From positions 17,920 to 81,919 of the forward strand of contig CAXBEA010000003.1 in assembly GCA_963974645.1 (NCBI GenBank): a stretch of DNA of 64,000 bases, written 5' to 3'. Each line of letters opens with the position of its first letter. Position 1 is the first letter of the stretch. Below the pieces are notes generated by a model. That model was not told the origin of the DNA. It saw only the letters and a list, made by a program, of their open reading frames with translations, and ran no database searches. The position numbers were made by a program, and so were the translations under genes. This DNA comes from Motiliproteus sp963974645. Its GTDB lineage: Bacteria > Pseudomonadota > Gammaproteobacteria > Pseudomonadales > Balneatricaceae. Shown here one piece after another: positions 35,593 through 45,177 of this stretch.

Positions 35593-36483
35593 ATGCGTTA
35601 CAGCCTGCGACAACTTGAAGTATTTCTGGAAACCGCGCATCGGCAGAACATCACCCGTGCTGCAGAATCCTTATCGATGTCGCAAAGCGCAGCCAGCAGC
35701 GCGCTCAAAGAGCTAGAACAGCAGTTTGATATCCAATTGTTCGATCGCGTCGGTAAGCGGTTGCAGCTCAATGAACTCGGCCGCTTATTTCAACCTCGCG
35801 CCGAAGCTTTGCTGGAGCAGGCGAGAGAGCTGGAGAATGACTTCAATCGTCATATGGATGCTGGACAACTCAAGGTAGGGGCCACCCTGACGATCGGAAA
35901 TTATCTAATGGTGCCGTTGATGGCCCAATATATGTTAGCTCAGGATGCCAAAGTCAGCCTACAGGTGGGCAACACGCGCGAAATTGTCGAGCGGGTGGCC
36001 AACTTCGATCTTGATATTGGCTTGATAGAAGGTGAAGTCCAGCATTCTGAACTTAAGGTTACCCCCTGGCGTGACGATGAGCTTGTGGTTTTCTGCGCAC
36101 CAGACCATCCGCTGGCAAGCTGCAAACGGCTCAGCGACAGGGAGCTGCAAACAGCCCAGTGGATTCTACGCGAACAGGGTTCAGGAACCCGTCAGGTATT
36201 CGAGAGAGCGCTGCATGGATTGCTGCCGCAGCTGCAAATAATGCTGGAACTTCAGCATACAGAGGCAATTAAACGCGCGGTGGAATCAGGTTTGGGGATC
36301 GGTTGCCTGTCCAGAATAGCCCTTGAGGAGGCGTTTAAGCACCGCACTCTGGTACGCCTATCAGTGCCTCAACGTGATTTCCGCCGTCGTTTTTATATTA
36401 TCCTTCATAGACACAAATACCTCAGCGCCGGTATTCAACGCTGGTTATCACTCTGCGCAGAAGCCACGAGAGAGGTCGGCTAA
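35593..36483 (+). CDS. finR: LysR family regulator, FinR-like
   Basis: This 296-residue LysR-type transcription factor has an N-terminal winged helix-turn-helix (residues ~1-60, LRQLEVFLETAHRQNITRAA) and a LysR substrate-binding domain. It is divergent from fpr with a 130-base intergenic region. In Pseudomonas putida and P. aeruginosa FinR controls the adjacent fpr in response to superoxide or hypochlorite; I infer the same role here from synteny and did not map binding sites. Other LysR proteins could share the position. Confidence 0.85.
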   Translation: MRYSLRQLEVFLETAHRQNITRAAESLSMSQSAASSALKELEQQFDIQLFDRVGKRLQLNELGRLFQPRAEALLEQARELENDFNRHMDAGQLKVGATLTIGNYLMVPLMAQYMLAQDAKVSLQVGNTREIVERVANFDLDIGLIEGEVQHSELKVTPWRDDELVVFCAPDHPLASCKRLSDRELQTAQWILREQGSGTRQVFERALHGLLPQLQIMLELQHTEAIKRAVESGLGIGCLSRIALEEAFKHRTLVRLSVPQRDFRRRFYIILHRHKYLSAGIQRWLSLCAEATREVG

Positions 36484-36556
36484 ACAGGGCTATTCAGGTA
36501 TTATCGACTTCGTTTATCTGCCCCCATCCCCTCTCACTTTCTCAAGAAGTTAACCC

Positions 36557-36895
36557 ATGAATATCAATGACCCTTTCGGACGCATGCAAGGTAAAGAGCA
36601 GCGTGACTATGAGTCTCTGCGTGCATCCTTGCAGCGTTCAGGCGTAACAGACCCTGCTGGCGCCCATCTATTGCTAGAAAAACTCGGTAATAGGATGAAA
36701 TATGGTTTGGCATTTATCCTTCCAACCACCCTAATCCTGGCTCTATTACTGCCCGAGATGCGGATAATCACCCTAGCGATTGGTGGACTCTTGGCGGTAT
36801 GGATCGTCAATGCCTCGCGCCGAGGAAAGCAATACCTCGAGCGTTATATCGACGAAGAGTTAACCGACTCTAGCGATGACCAGCCAGCACCTTAG
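36557..36895 (+). CDS. Small membrane protein, hypothetical
   Basis: The 112-residue protein starts with a soluble, charged segment of about 45 residues and has two close membrane helices, YGLAFILPTTLILALLL and ITLAIGGLLAVWIV. The C-terminus is acidic. I recognise no family. It lies 73 bases downstream of the LysR gene on the same strand and its stop is 4 bases from the stop of a convergent lipoprotein gene. Confidence 0.65.
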   Translation: MNINDPFGRMQGKEQRDYESLRASLQRSGVTDPAGAHLLLEKLGNRMKYGLAFILPTTLILALLLPEMRIITLAIGGLLAVWIVNASRRGKQYLERYIDEELTDSSDDQPAP

Positions 36896-36899
36896 TCAC

Positions 36900-37880
36900 T
36901 TATTCACCGATCTGAGCGGAGCTGAGTAGTTGTATTAACTTATCCGCAACGGTTGCGGTGATCAGGTCGCGCAGCCGCTGTTCTACCATGCCGCTATCTT
37001 GGGCCGAGACCTTCACTGGCCAGCGCTGCTGTGCAATCACTTCGCCGTTGCTGTTACTTAATCCAAGCTGCATCGAGCCACGTAACCAGTACCAACCCTG
37101 CTGCCAGACGACAGGCTCCCGATCCATCTGCGCGTTGAGATACAGCGATCCTTCAGCAGACACCCGAGCACCGATCTGACCGATAGCCTGTTCCAGGGCC
37201 GGTTGAAGATCAGGGACCGCAGAAAGATTGAAGCGCAACCCGGCCAACCGGTCACGTATCCGTTGTTTTAAGATGGCGATAGAGATAGACGGGGTTAGCT
37301 GACTGCCGCTAACGACCGACAGATTACGATTCAGCGGCGCGCGCTGACGCTGTAACTGATAAGCCTGCTGCAATGCGCTGATCTGAACCACCGCATTGAG
37401 TTGGGCATTATCAGCGTAGCGCGAGAGCGCTTCTGTTTGCTGATCCAACAGTTCGATTTTTTGCCGAAGGCGCTGATCCGCTCCGCTGCGTTCCAGCGCA
37501 ACCAAAACCAAATGCTGCTGCTTTTTACGCCAGTACTCAACCGGAACAGCGCCTTCAATCACCTGCGCGGTGCCGGTAATCAGCTGCCTCGTATTAACCT
37601 GTCTATTGATAGAGTCGGACACTTGATCCGTTGCCTGCCGAAACAGCGAGTAATCCGTGCTCTGTTCCTGCACCTCAACTTCAAACACCCGCGCCAGCGC
37701 AGCAAAAGCGCGCTGCTCCGCTTGCTCTCGGCTGCTGGCTTCTCCAACAGCAGTCAGATAGCGGCTGCTCGGATAGCTTTCCGCAACGCCGGTACTCCAC
37801 GAAGGAGGTATGGATCCGCGGGTGGTACAGCCCGTAATAACAGCTACGAAACAGAAACAAAAAAACGTGTTGCGAATCAT
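36900..37880 (-). CDS. LPP20 family lipoprotein (long form)
   Basis: This 326-residue protein has a lipoprotein signal peptide with lipobox VITGC near residue 18. The LPP20 domain follows: PPSWSTG, YLTAVGEASSREQAEQRA and a conserved helical region. LPP20-family proteins are outer-membrane lipoproteins of unclear role; some (FlgP) stabilise flagellar rings. The remaining ~170 residues form an extra C-terminal domain with beta-strand-like segments (NAQMDREPVVWQQGWYWL). It is the last gene of the lipoprotein cluster. Confidence 0.83.
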   Translation of the reverse strand: MIRNTFFCFCFVAVITGCTTRGSIPPSWSTGVAESYPSSRYLTAVGEASSREQAEQRAFAALARVFEVEVQEQSTDYSLFRQATDQVSDSINRQVNTRQLITGTAQVIEGAVPVEYWRKKQQHLVLVALERSGADQRLRQKIELLDQQTEALSRYADNAQLNAVVQISALQQAYQLQRQRAPLNRNLSVVSGSQLTPSISIAILKQRIRDRLAGLRFNLSAVPDLQPALEQAIGQIGARVSAEGSLYLNAQMDREPVVWQQGWYWLRGSMQLGLSNSNGEVIAQQRWPVKVSAQDSGMVEQRLRDLITATVADKLIQLLSSAQIGE

Positions 37881-37950
37881 AAAGATATCCTTGCGCTATT
37901 GCTCCATACTGAACTGCGTACTGAATCCAGCACAGGCTCGAGGAAGAGAT

Positions 37951-39321
37951 CTAGTGCAGAACCAAAGTCCCCAGAGGGCGATAACTGTTAGCAATTAGTA
38001 ACTGTGTCGCCCCGGCTTTAACTTCAAGTCGCCGTGATCTGGGAGGACTGCCTGATGCCTTCTTGTTTAAATCGACGCTGTTTAAATCGACGGGGGTTAC
38101 ATCGGCGCCCTTCACAGCGACTGCCTTAGCATCGAGATCGCCTAAATCGATATATGAGCCTGCAGGAAGCTGAATAACGCCTATCTGGATAACCGCAGGC
38201 AACAGATTCCAACTGCGAATATCCGCTGTTTCAGTCAGGATAGCCGTTAGGTCGCTCAGCAGACCTAATATTGGATCTTTTTTACGACTATTTTTTACCA
38301 GCTGATGTTTTGCGGTGACCCGAGCAAGGCTTAAAGCAATTCGTTTCGCCTGGCCAGCTTGGAGTGCTTCTCTGGCTAACTCATCGACATCTTCCAAAAG
38401 CTGCAACTTCACCTGCTCGGTACCTAATGGCTGCGAAGTTACAAGGGGGTACCCCGTTTTAGGGGGGTAATAGGGTTGAGCAATAGTGACATGATGCGCC
38501 AATGAGGGTACATAGAGACTGATCATCTGTTGTTGTTTGGAGGGAACCTTGCCTTTGAGATAGAGCAGCATGACCTCACCGTAGTTCTCAGGAAGTGTCA
38601 TTAACGCTCGAGGAAACCTTGTTCGGTATTGCTGATACTCGCTTTCCTGCCCTAATTGCTGACTAATCTGTAGCAGTCGCTGCTGCAAGAGATCGGGAAT
38701 CGGCAGTTTTCGCCGGGTAAGAATCTGCTCTGCCTTGCGGTAACTGATCATGGCATCTGACCACTCAGTGTTCAGTTCAAAGATGATCCCTGAAATAAAT
38801 CGAGCACTGGCAAGATCTGCATTTTCATCCGCTAATTCCCGAATTCTCAAGTCCGATTGAAGCGCTTCCACCCGGGCACTGGAGAGATCCTGTAGCGCCA
38901 GATAATTCAGCGCCATCAGCGTATGCAGCAGCACCCGCTCACTAGGGGTAGCACTATAAACAGTAAAGGTTTCATTGATCGTACTGGAGGTTAGCCCCTC
39001 CGTTAGGCTCAGCGCCTGGACCTTTTCCAGGGCGATTTTAGCAGCCTCCAGATCTTGATTGCTGCGCTGGTAGTTTCCCAGTAAATGATGCACTAAGCCC
39101 CTATTCAGCAGGTGCATCGGCAGATCCCGATCATTGGGTGACTGCGATTCCAGCTTCGCCAACGTTTCCGTCAATGAGTGGCTGTCGAGATAGCGGCCAA
39201 CGCCGGTACTCTGCCACTGCTGTAGCGCACAGCCCTGAAACAGCAATGACAAAAGCACTAACAAACCAGCCCTTGCTCTATGCCCTCTAGCTGCGCCTAT
39301 ACTCCAGCGGGACCCTTGCAT
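37951..39321 (-). CDS. COG3014-like TPR lipoprotein
   Basis: I place the start at ATG 39321 so that the protein has a normal lipoprotein signal (LLVLLSLLFQGC, Cys at about residue 31); the frame is open further upstream to 39471, which would overlap the previous gene by 26 bases. The mature protein has helical TPR-like repeats (LLNRGLVHHLLGNYQRSNQD and LLHTLMALNYLALQDLSSAR), then a beta-rich C-terminal part. Function is unknown. The lipoproteins on both sides make an envelope role likely. Confidence 0.75.
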   Translation of the reverse strand: MQGSRWSIGAARGHRARAGLLVLLSLLFQGCALQQWQSTGVGRYLDSHSLTETLAKLESQSPNDRDLPMHLLNRGLVHHLLGNYQRSNQDLEAAKIALEKVQALSLTEGLTSSTINETFTVYSATPSERVLLHTLMALNYLALQDLSSARVEALQSDLRIRELADENADLASARFISGIIFELNTEWSDAMISYRKAEQILTRRKLPIPDLLQQRLLQISQQLGQESEYQQYRTRFPRALMTLPENYGEVMLLYLKGKVPSKQQQMISLYVPSLAHHVTIAQPYYPPKTGYPLVTSQPLGTEQVKLQLLEDVDELAREALQAGQAKRIALSLARVTAKHQLVKNSRKKDPILGLLSDLTAILTETADIRSWNLLPAVIQIGVIQLPAGSYIDLGDLDAKAVAVKGADVTPVDLNSVDLNKKASGSPPRSRRLEVKAGATQLLIANSYRPLGTLVLH

Positions 39322-39445
39322 TGATCTAGGTAGCAGAGCACGCATAGACCAACGCATCGGTGCATCTGTTAATGCAACGTTTGAAGCCTGGATTAACAGC
39401 CACATGCGTAAATGCTGCATGCTGATCTGACTTAGCACGCCTGAT

Positions 39446-40036
39446 TTAATAGCGCAGTTTACTGTTCTCAACCAACTTCTTGATTTTCTTCTGCCCCAGC
39501 CACACCTTACGATTATCCTTCATGCTGATGAGAGTCAGATCGACTTGGTAATAGCGGACCTGATCTTTGGACGCCACATCGATAATAGTATTGATCTGCC
39601 CCTTCAGCATGAAATCAGCCCCTGTTTCGTTACCCGCAGCATTACGGGTCTTTGCAGTTGCATTCAGGTCCTGATCAACCCGTTCTTTACGTATTTCTGA
39701 ACGCTCCTGGCTCGAGGCTACGAAATCGACCCTTCCAGAGTTAATCAAAGCACGCTCCATATCGCTGACAAAGGTGTTGATATTGATATGCTCATGGCTG
39801 AGGTTTTGAACCGTCCCAACGATAACTGTTGGCTGTCGCCCCTGCCCTGTCTCATGCTGTGATATCCATGGGTGGGACAGCGCATCCTGAATCATCTCCT
39901 GCGCCACCATCCGCGAGTCCGTATCGTTCCAACTGCCGCTCAGATCGACCGCCTGATTCGGATCAAGCCGAGTCACCTGAGTGCTGCAGCCTACAGCTAA
40001 AAAAAGAGCTATGAGTAATGTAGACCAGCGCATCAT
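39446..40036 (-). CDS. lpoB: LpoB-like penicillin-binding protein activator
   Basis: LpoB is an outer-membrane lipoprotein that activates the peptidoglycan synthase PBP1B across the periplasm. This 196-residue protein has lipobox LAVGC at about residues 13-17 and the LpoB core with SGSWNDTDSRMVAQEMI, VIVGTVQNLSHEHIN and FMLKGQINTI. E. coli LpoB has a long flexible linker after the lipid, which is nearly absent here, so the reach across the periplasm would be short. It starts 4 bases inside the upstream LPP20 gene end and may work with it. Confidence 0.82.
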   Translation of the reverse strand: MMRWSTLLIALFLAVGCSTQVTRLDPNQAVDLSGSWNDTDSRMVAQEMIQDALSHPWISQHETGQGRQPTVIVGTVQNLSHEHININTFVSDMERALINSGRVDFVASSQERSEIRKERVDQDLNATAKTRNAAGNETGADFMLKGQINTIIDVASKDQVRYYQVDLTLISMKDNRKVWLGQKKIKKLVENSKLRY

Positions 40037-40593
40037 TTTTGAGTTTCCTTCATCAACTGTTTGAATTTACTATCTGAATGCTCAGCAATATATTTCTGCA
40101 GCTCCGCTGAGAGCGCGGTAGAAGCAGAGAGTAACTTGTCTAGCTGCTCCATATCCAGTTCGGCAAAGGCATAGAGGCTGCCTGTGTCTGGGTCAACCCA
40201 GCGGGCGATAATACGGGCACCAGAGAGCACCGTTCGGGTTGAGCTATGCAGGGCTTGCTCAACCGCCTCACTGTTCTGGGTACCCGAATACTGACTAAAA
40301 TCCTTAAGGGTACTGTCTATATAGGTGGAAAGAATGCGTGCGATCTCCGCCCTCGCCCGATTATCTGCCGTGTTACGCTGCAGCGAAACATCATTCATGG
40401 CCGACGCCATGCCAACGCCTTGAAGCAATCGCCCCGATTCATTATCAACGGCTTGGGTTCCCACATTGACCCAATCAGGCGCATCAGAGAGCCCCAGATC
40501 ACTCTCAAGAATCCGCTCTGAGGAGCAGCCAGAAAACAGGAACAATCCCAACAATAGAGCCATCCCTGCAGGTAATTTTTTCAATAGTCTCAT
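40033..40593 (-). CDS. LPP20 family lipoprotein (short form)
   Basis: This 186-residue lipoprotein has lipobox LFSGC at about residues 19-23. The mature sequence contains DAPDWVNVG, LQGVGMASAMND and ADNRARAEIARIL, a clear LPP20 domain, followed by the conserved GARIIARWVDPDTGSLYAFA segment. It is the first gene of a leftward operon LPP20-LpoB-COG3014-LPP20. Its stop overlaps the LpoB start by 4 bases, a sign of coupled translation. Confidence 0.85.
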   Translation of the reverse strand: MRLLKKLPAGMALLLGLFLFSGCSSERILESDLGLSDAPDWVNVGTQAVDNESGRLLQGVGMASAMNDVSLQRNTADNRARAEIARILSTYIDSTLKDFSQYSGTQNSEAVEQALHSSTRTVLSGARIIARWVDPDTGSLYAFAELDMEQLDKLLSASTALSAELQKYIAEHSDSKFKQLMKETQK

Positions 40594-40716
40594 GTTGCTT
40601 CCTCTCTCATTCTATATCGCCTATGTCCTTCTGGCTTATCGTCCCATCTCCTCGACGCACAAGAGATCGATCCTTAGAAAGCCACTTTAAGCTTAGCCAC
40701 TTTGTCGTGTTTAAGC

Positions 40717-42441
40717 TCAATAGTCACTCAAATTATGCACGCGTACCCAATCTAAAAATTGGGGCGCCGTTAGGGGAGCTGAATAATAGTAACCTTGCAA
40801 CAGATCACAGCCCAGTGCCTGTAAAAAAGTAACTTGATCACTCGCCTCAACCCCCTCTGCAACCAGTTGCAGATCCAGACTTTTAGCCATAGCGACAATC
40901 GCCTTAACCAGCTTTGCGCTGCCTCTATTAGCAGGAATGTCGACAATAAAACTGCGATCGATTTTGAGGGTATCAAATGGATAGTGCTGCAGGTAACTTA
41001 AGGAGGAGTACCCGGTACCGAAATCATCGATCGATAACTTGATCCCCAGTCGGCTAAGCTGGTCCAGCCGACTGGCGGCTTGTTCTCTATTTTCCACCAA
41101 CACCCCTTCGGTCACCTCCAGTTCGAGGCAAGCAGCGGGCAGTTGATGTTTTGCCAATACGGACGCTACGGTCTCGACAAAGCTGGCGTGACATAGCTGG
41201 CGTGGGGATACATTGACGGCAACAAAACGCGGTGTGTAGCTCAGATCCATCCAGGCTCTGGCTTGCTCGCAGGCCTGATCAAGACACCAACTACCAATCC
41301 GATCGATCATACCAATCGCTTCAGCCAAGGGGACAAACTGCTCGGGGGGGATAGCGCCAAGACGGGGGCTATCCCAGCGCATCACCGCTTCTGCGCCAAG
41401 AACCTTGCCATCCAACCCCACCAAAGGCTGGTAGTGCACTGAAAGCTCACCCCGGTCGAGGGCAAAGCGAAACTCGGATTCAAGCTGCTGGCGCCTTAAG
41501 GCTTGTTGTTCAAGTTCTGGAACATACAGCGAGATCCTATCCCGCCCCCGTTTTTTAGCCCGATAGAGTGCCGTATCCGCATGACGAAATAGCCGCACCG
41601 GATCTCGCCCATCATCAGGAAATACCGAGACACCGAAACTCAAACCGACAAAGAGGGTATTTCCGGCAACGCTAAAGGGCACAGAAAAGTCATCCCGGAT
41701 AGCATTGGCAACCTGCTTTACAGCTTCTTTGCTGGCTTGATTGGCGGCAAGTAGCACGAACTGATCACCACCCAAACGGCATAATCGATCGGTCGGTCCA
41801 AGTCGCAACTTAAGTCGTTCAGAAACAGCCAGTAGCAGTTGATCGGCAGCGCTGTGGCCAAGACTCTCATTGAATTGTTTAAACCGGTAGATATCAATAC
41901 TGAGCAAACCGATACAGGGGGTTGGCTCAGCGGCCTGCGCAATCTGTTGGCAGAGTATATCGTAGACCTGAAACCGTGTTGGCAAGCCGGTTAGCGCATC
42001 GATACCCGTATGCTGAAACAACCAGTGTTCATACTCCAAGCGTTCGACCAGATCCTCCATCAGCATTAACGAGTGCGGGGTCTGGTTTGGCCCGTTGAAC
42101 AGCGAAACATGCACCCGCTGCCAACTCGGTTTTCCGTTGTGGCGTCGATTACAGAGTTCGCCACTCCAATGACCTTCCCTGCTCAATGCATGATCGAGTG
42201 ACTGGTAGACCGGCTCGGGGGTCAACTCCGATCGCAACAATCGATAATGTTGTCCCAGCAATCCTGAGGCCGAATACCCCGAACTCAGACAACAGGCAAC
42301 ATTGACGTAACAGATAATGCCGGCACTGTCGGTCACCAGCACCGCAAGCGGCGAACGATCGAATAACGTATGCAACTGGTCAATACCCAGGCTGCGCCCG
42401 GTTAACAATTCTGTTTGATTAGCAGTGGTGAGGCTCAGCAT
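40717..42441 (-). CDS. PAS-GGDEF-EAL cyclic-di-GMP signalling protein
   Basis: I choose the ATG at 42441 because GAGG precedes it at good spacing; the TTG at 42453 is poorer. The 574-residue protein has a PAS domain (~20-130, DRSPLAVLVTDSAGIICYV), a GGDEF domain whose motif is altered to GGDQF at 224-228, and an EAL domain. The EAL signature reads EAVMRW instead of EALLRW, but DDFGTGYSSLSYL and LEVTEG are intact. The likely net role is c-di-GMP phosphodiesterase, with the GGDEF half probably regulatory. Confidence 0.9.
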   Translation of the reverse strand: MLSLTTANQTELLTGRSLGIDQLHTLFDRSPLAVLVTDSAGIICYVNVACCLSSGYSASGLLGQHYRLLRSELTPEPVYQSLDHALSREGHWSGELCNRRHNGKPSWQRVHVSLFNGPNQTPHSLMLMEDLVERLEYEHWLFQHTGIDALTGLPTRFQVYDILCQQIAQAAEPTPCIGLLSIDIYRFKQFNESLGHSAADQLLLAVSERLKLRLGPTDRLCRLGGDQFVLLAANQASKEAVKQVANAIRDDFSVPFSVAGNTLFVGLSFGVSVFPDDGRDPVRLFRHADTALYRAKKRGRDRISLYVPELEQQALRRQQLESEFRFALDRGELSVHYQPLVGLDGKVLGAEAVMRWDSPRLGAIPPEQFVPLAEAIGMIDRIGSWCLDQACEQARAWMDLSYTPRFVAVNVSPRQLCHASFVETVASVLAKHQLPAACLELEVTEGVLVENREQAASRLDQLSRLGIKLSIDDFGTGYSSLSYLQHYPFDTLKIDRSFIVDIPANRGSAKLVKAIVAMAKSLDLQLVAEGVEASDQVTFLQALGCDLLQGYYYSAPLTAPQFLDWVRVHNLSDY

Positions 42442-42717
42442 GATAGCCCTCAATTATAAAACACTGACAACCGCAACGGAGCGGCTCTAAATTCTAGATC
42501 AGTCCAGTAAATAGTAGATTCTGTTCGATCTAATTCTGCTCGGTTTAATAAAGAATAGTCGGACACCGGCGAGTAGGTCTATCTATGATGAATTCAACCA
42601 GGGCGTTCTAGGTACCCTTACAACAGTTCAGCAGCTGGATCAAATAATTATGGTTGCGTTGGACCTCTTCCCTCTTCTACAGTGTCCGAGTATTCAATAC
42701 GTGAGAGAGCTACCCGT

Positions 42718-43104
42718 ATGTCAAATTACCCCACATTAACAGAGATGGGCGTACTAGCCTTCAAGGATATCGTCAAATACAGCCTCCGGCAGGAGGATGA
42801 AGGCGACGTACTGAAAATATATTTCCGCCGCGAAAAAGGGTCGTTACTGCCCAAGAGCAAAAAATTCAAATTTGGCCGTTCGCACAAAACCGTACGCGTC
42901 GATAGCAGCCAGGATAAATATCACGAGATCACAGAGATGTCGTCATTTCTGATGAAGGCTGTCGATGAACTGCACGAATTGGTTAAGCATGAGCATGAAG
43001 TGATCGATATTAAGGCGAAGCTTCACGACGATATCAATCACTTAGAAAAAGTGGTGATGAGCAAACTGAATGAAATCCGCCGTGATATCGAAAAAATAAA
43101 GTAA
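42718..43104 (+). CDS. DUF3461 family protein
   Basis: The protein of 128 residues begins at ATG 42718 (MSNYPTLTEMGV), the conserved start of DUF3461. An upstream GTG at 42682 would add 12 unconserved residues. GSLLPKSKKFKFGRS is the family core. The last third is a coiled coil rich in His, Lys and Glu. No function is known. The gene is single, between convergent and divergent neighbours. Confidence 0.85.
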   Translation: MSNYPTLTEMGVLAFKDIVKYSLRQEDEGDVLKIYFRREKGSLLPKSKKFKFGRSHKTVRVDSSQDKYHEITEMSSFLMKAVDELHELVKHEHEVIDIKAKLHDDINHLEKVVMSKLNEIRRDIEKIK

Positions 43105-43152
43105 TCTAAAACACCTAACTTTGGTTGCACTGCCTCATCTGTTCAATCTCAA

Positions 43153-45177
43153 CTAAAGGCGTCTAATCTGGCTTCGGAGCAGGGCTAATTGTTGTGATTG
43201 CCCTGCACCTTCTGGTCCATAGAGCAGGGGGACAAGGGACTGCTCGATCGACAGTAGCTGTGCAGCCTGATCGGGCCGAAGCTGCCGCAACCGCTGAAAA
43301 TAACCCCGAGGCGTTTCAGACCGGTTGACGCCCAACCCACGCCGCGCCATTTTCTGACACAAGGATTGATAGGTTCGCACGTAGGGATCGCTGTGTCGGG
43401 TTCGACGGCTGCGGCCAAACAACCAAAATGACAGCGCCGCCATCACTAGGCCCACGGCCGTTAGCAGCATCAACCCTAGCAAGCGAAAATCGACTCGGTC
43501 AAAAAACCGACCTAATAGTTGCTGTTGGGCACCCGCATCGTAGCTCACCACCAATCGATGCCAAGCATAATTAACATAGTCCCAGCTCAGCCGTAACTGG
43601 CTCACCCAGGCAAGGTGGCGATACCGTAAAGGCGAGAAAGGGCTGCCCTCAAGAAAACTAGCCTCAGCTGCCAGCGCCTGTTCAACCCCTTGTTCTACCC
43701 GCTCGGGAGCCACATACGCGGTGGGATCGGCTCTAACCCAGCCGCGATTCGGCAGCCACACCTCAGCCCAGGCATGGGCATCAAATTGATGTACCAGCAG
43801 ATGTCCGCCTAGTGGATTAACCTCACCGCCCTGGTAGCCTGCAACCATACGCGCAGGTAAACCCGCCGCTCGCATTAAAAATACGAAAGCACCGGCATAG
43901 TGGCTACAGAAGCCACTACGACTCTCAAACAGAAATTGATCGATACGATCATCGCTGAGCAGAGGTGGCCGCAGGGTATAACGGAACGGCTGCTCCCGAA
44001 ACAGGCTAAGCACGCGTTCCATATAGATCTCTGATGAGGGAGACTCGGCGAGCAACTGCAGCGCTAGCTCACGACTACGGGGGTCCCCTGTCTCAGGGAG
44101 TTGCAGGTTGAGCTGCCGCAGCCATTGTGGCAGTTTCTGGGCATCCAGCCCAACCGCCAAGCTCGACTCAACCTGATAGCTAAACGGCTGAGCAACGGGG
44201 TTTTGGCTGAGCAGTCGATGATCTCTACTACTACCGACACCAGGGGTTTCGCTGCGCGCCCATGCTAGCGCAAATAGCCAGCGCTGATCCGTTGGCTCCA
44301 TCATCACCCTATAGCTATAATCAGGTTTTGCAGCCGTTAGCTTCGGCTGCCAGGGTGCCGGCCCTGCCCCCCAATGCGTCAAGGATTTAGCGTCCATATC
44401 GACGCCACCACGACTCCAGGTTTTGCCATCGTAGTGATTCAGGACCAGAGCCCGCCAATAGCGCTGCGCGGGAGGTGGCATTACCCTCTCTTTATCAAAC
44501 TCAACCCTGAATGCCAAAGCGTCAGAACGGCTTAGCTGGGCAATGTCGCCTGGGGTGACCTGCTCACTTAATCCTGTTTTAGCGCCTGTACCTCCCAAGT
44601 CCAGCGCCCATATAGGGCCTATTCTTGGTACCAGCACAAACAGAATCAGCATCACCGGCAGGCTATGCCCTAACAAGCGTAAACTTGCAATCAGAGTGCG
44701 CCGCGGCCGGGTATCCAGCAGCGATTGATTCAGTCCCAGTAACGCCGCCGTAATCAGGATACACACCAACGCCATATAAGCGCTAGTGAGCATCGACTGG
44801 TCAAAAAAGAACGCTACAGCGACAACAAAATAGCCCAAAATAACGACAATAAAGGCATCTCTAAGATGATGGGTCTCCATTAATTTAAAACAAAAACCCA
44901 GTATCAGTAATGCCGATCCTGCTTCAGGTCCTGCCAGGGTACCGTAGTGAGCATAGACAGCAGCACCCCCTGAAAACACCAATAATGCCCGCACCAAACC
45001 ACCAGGCAGTGACCAACGGCCTCGATACACCATCACCCGCCAGCCACCACAGAGCAAACAGATTAACGTCACCCAGATCGGTAGCCGGCTTACATGGGGA
45101 ACAATCGCCCCAAACATAGCTACCAACAGCCAGACCAGACCGTTTCTAGGAATTTGAAACGAAGCTGTGGCGGTCAT
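43153..45177 (-). CDS. TgpA-like transglutaminase membrane protein
   Basis: This 674-residue inner-membrane protein has about five membrane helices at the N-terminus (DUF3488/TgpA_N), a periplasmic transglutaminase-like domain at about 340-500, and a final membrane helix (LMLLTAVGLVMAALSFWLF, ~560) with a cytoplasmic DUF4129 tail. The catalytic triad is visible: Cys in SGFCSHYAGAF, His in FDAHAWAEVW and Asp in RADPTAYV. TgpA of Pseudomonas aeruginosa is essential, for unclear reasons. The start overlaps the DUF58 stop by 4 bases. Downstream of MoxR and DUF58, it forms a standard operon. Confidence 0.92.
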   Translation of the reverse strand: MTATASFQIPRNGLVWLLVAMFGAIVPHVSRLPIWVTLICLLCGGWRVMVYRGRWSLPGGLVRALLVFSGGAAVYAHYGTLAGPEAGSALLILGFCFKLMETHHLRDAFIVVILGYFVVAVAFFFDQSMLTSAYMALVCILITAALLGLNQSLLDTRPRRTLIASLRLLGHSLPVMLILFVLVPRIGPIWALDLGGTGAKTGLSEQVTPGDIAQLSRSDALAFRVEFDKERVMPPPAQRYWRALVLNHYDGKTWSRGGVDMDAKSLTHWGAGPAPWQPKLTAAKPDYSYRVMMEPTDQRWLFALAWARSETPGVGSSRDHRLLSQNPVAQPFSYQVESSLAVGLDAQKLPQWLRQLNLQLPETGDPRSRELALQLLAESPSSEIYMERVLSLFREQPFRYTLRPPLLSDDRIDQFLFESRSGFCSHYAGAFVFLMRAAGLPARMVAGYQGGEVNPLGGHLLVHQFDAHAWAEVWLPNRGWVRADPTAYVAPERVEQGVEQALAAEASFLEGSPFSPLRYRHLAWVSQLRLSWDYVNYAWHRLVVSYDAGAQQQLLGRFFDRVDFRLLGLMLLTAVGLVMAALSFWLFGRSRRTRHSDPYVRTYQSLCQKMARRGLGVNRSETPRGYFQRLRQLRPDQAAQLLSIEQSLVPLLYGPEGAGQSQQLALLRSQIRRL

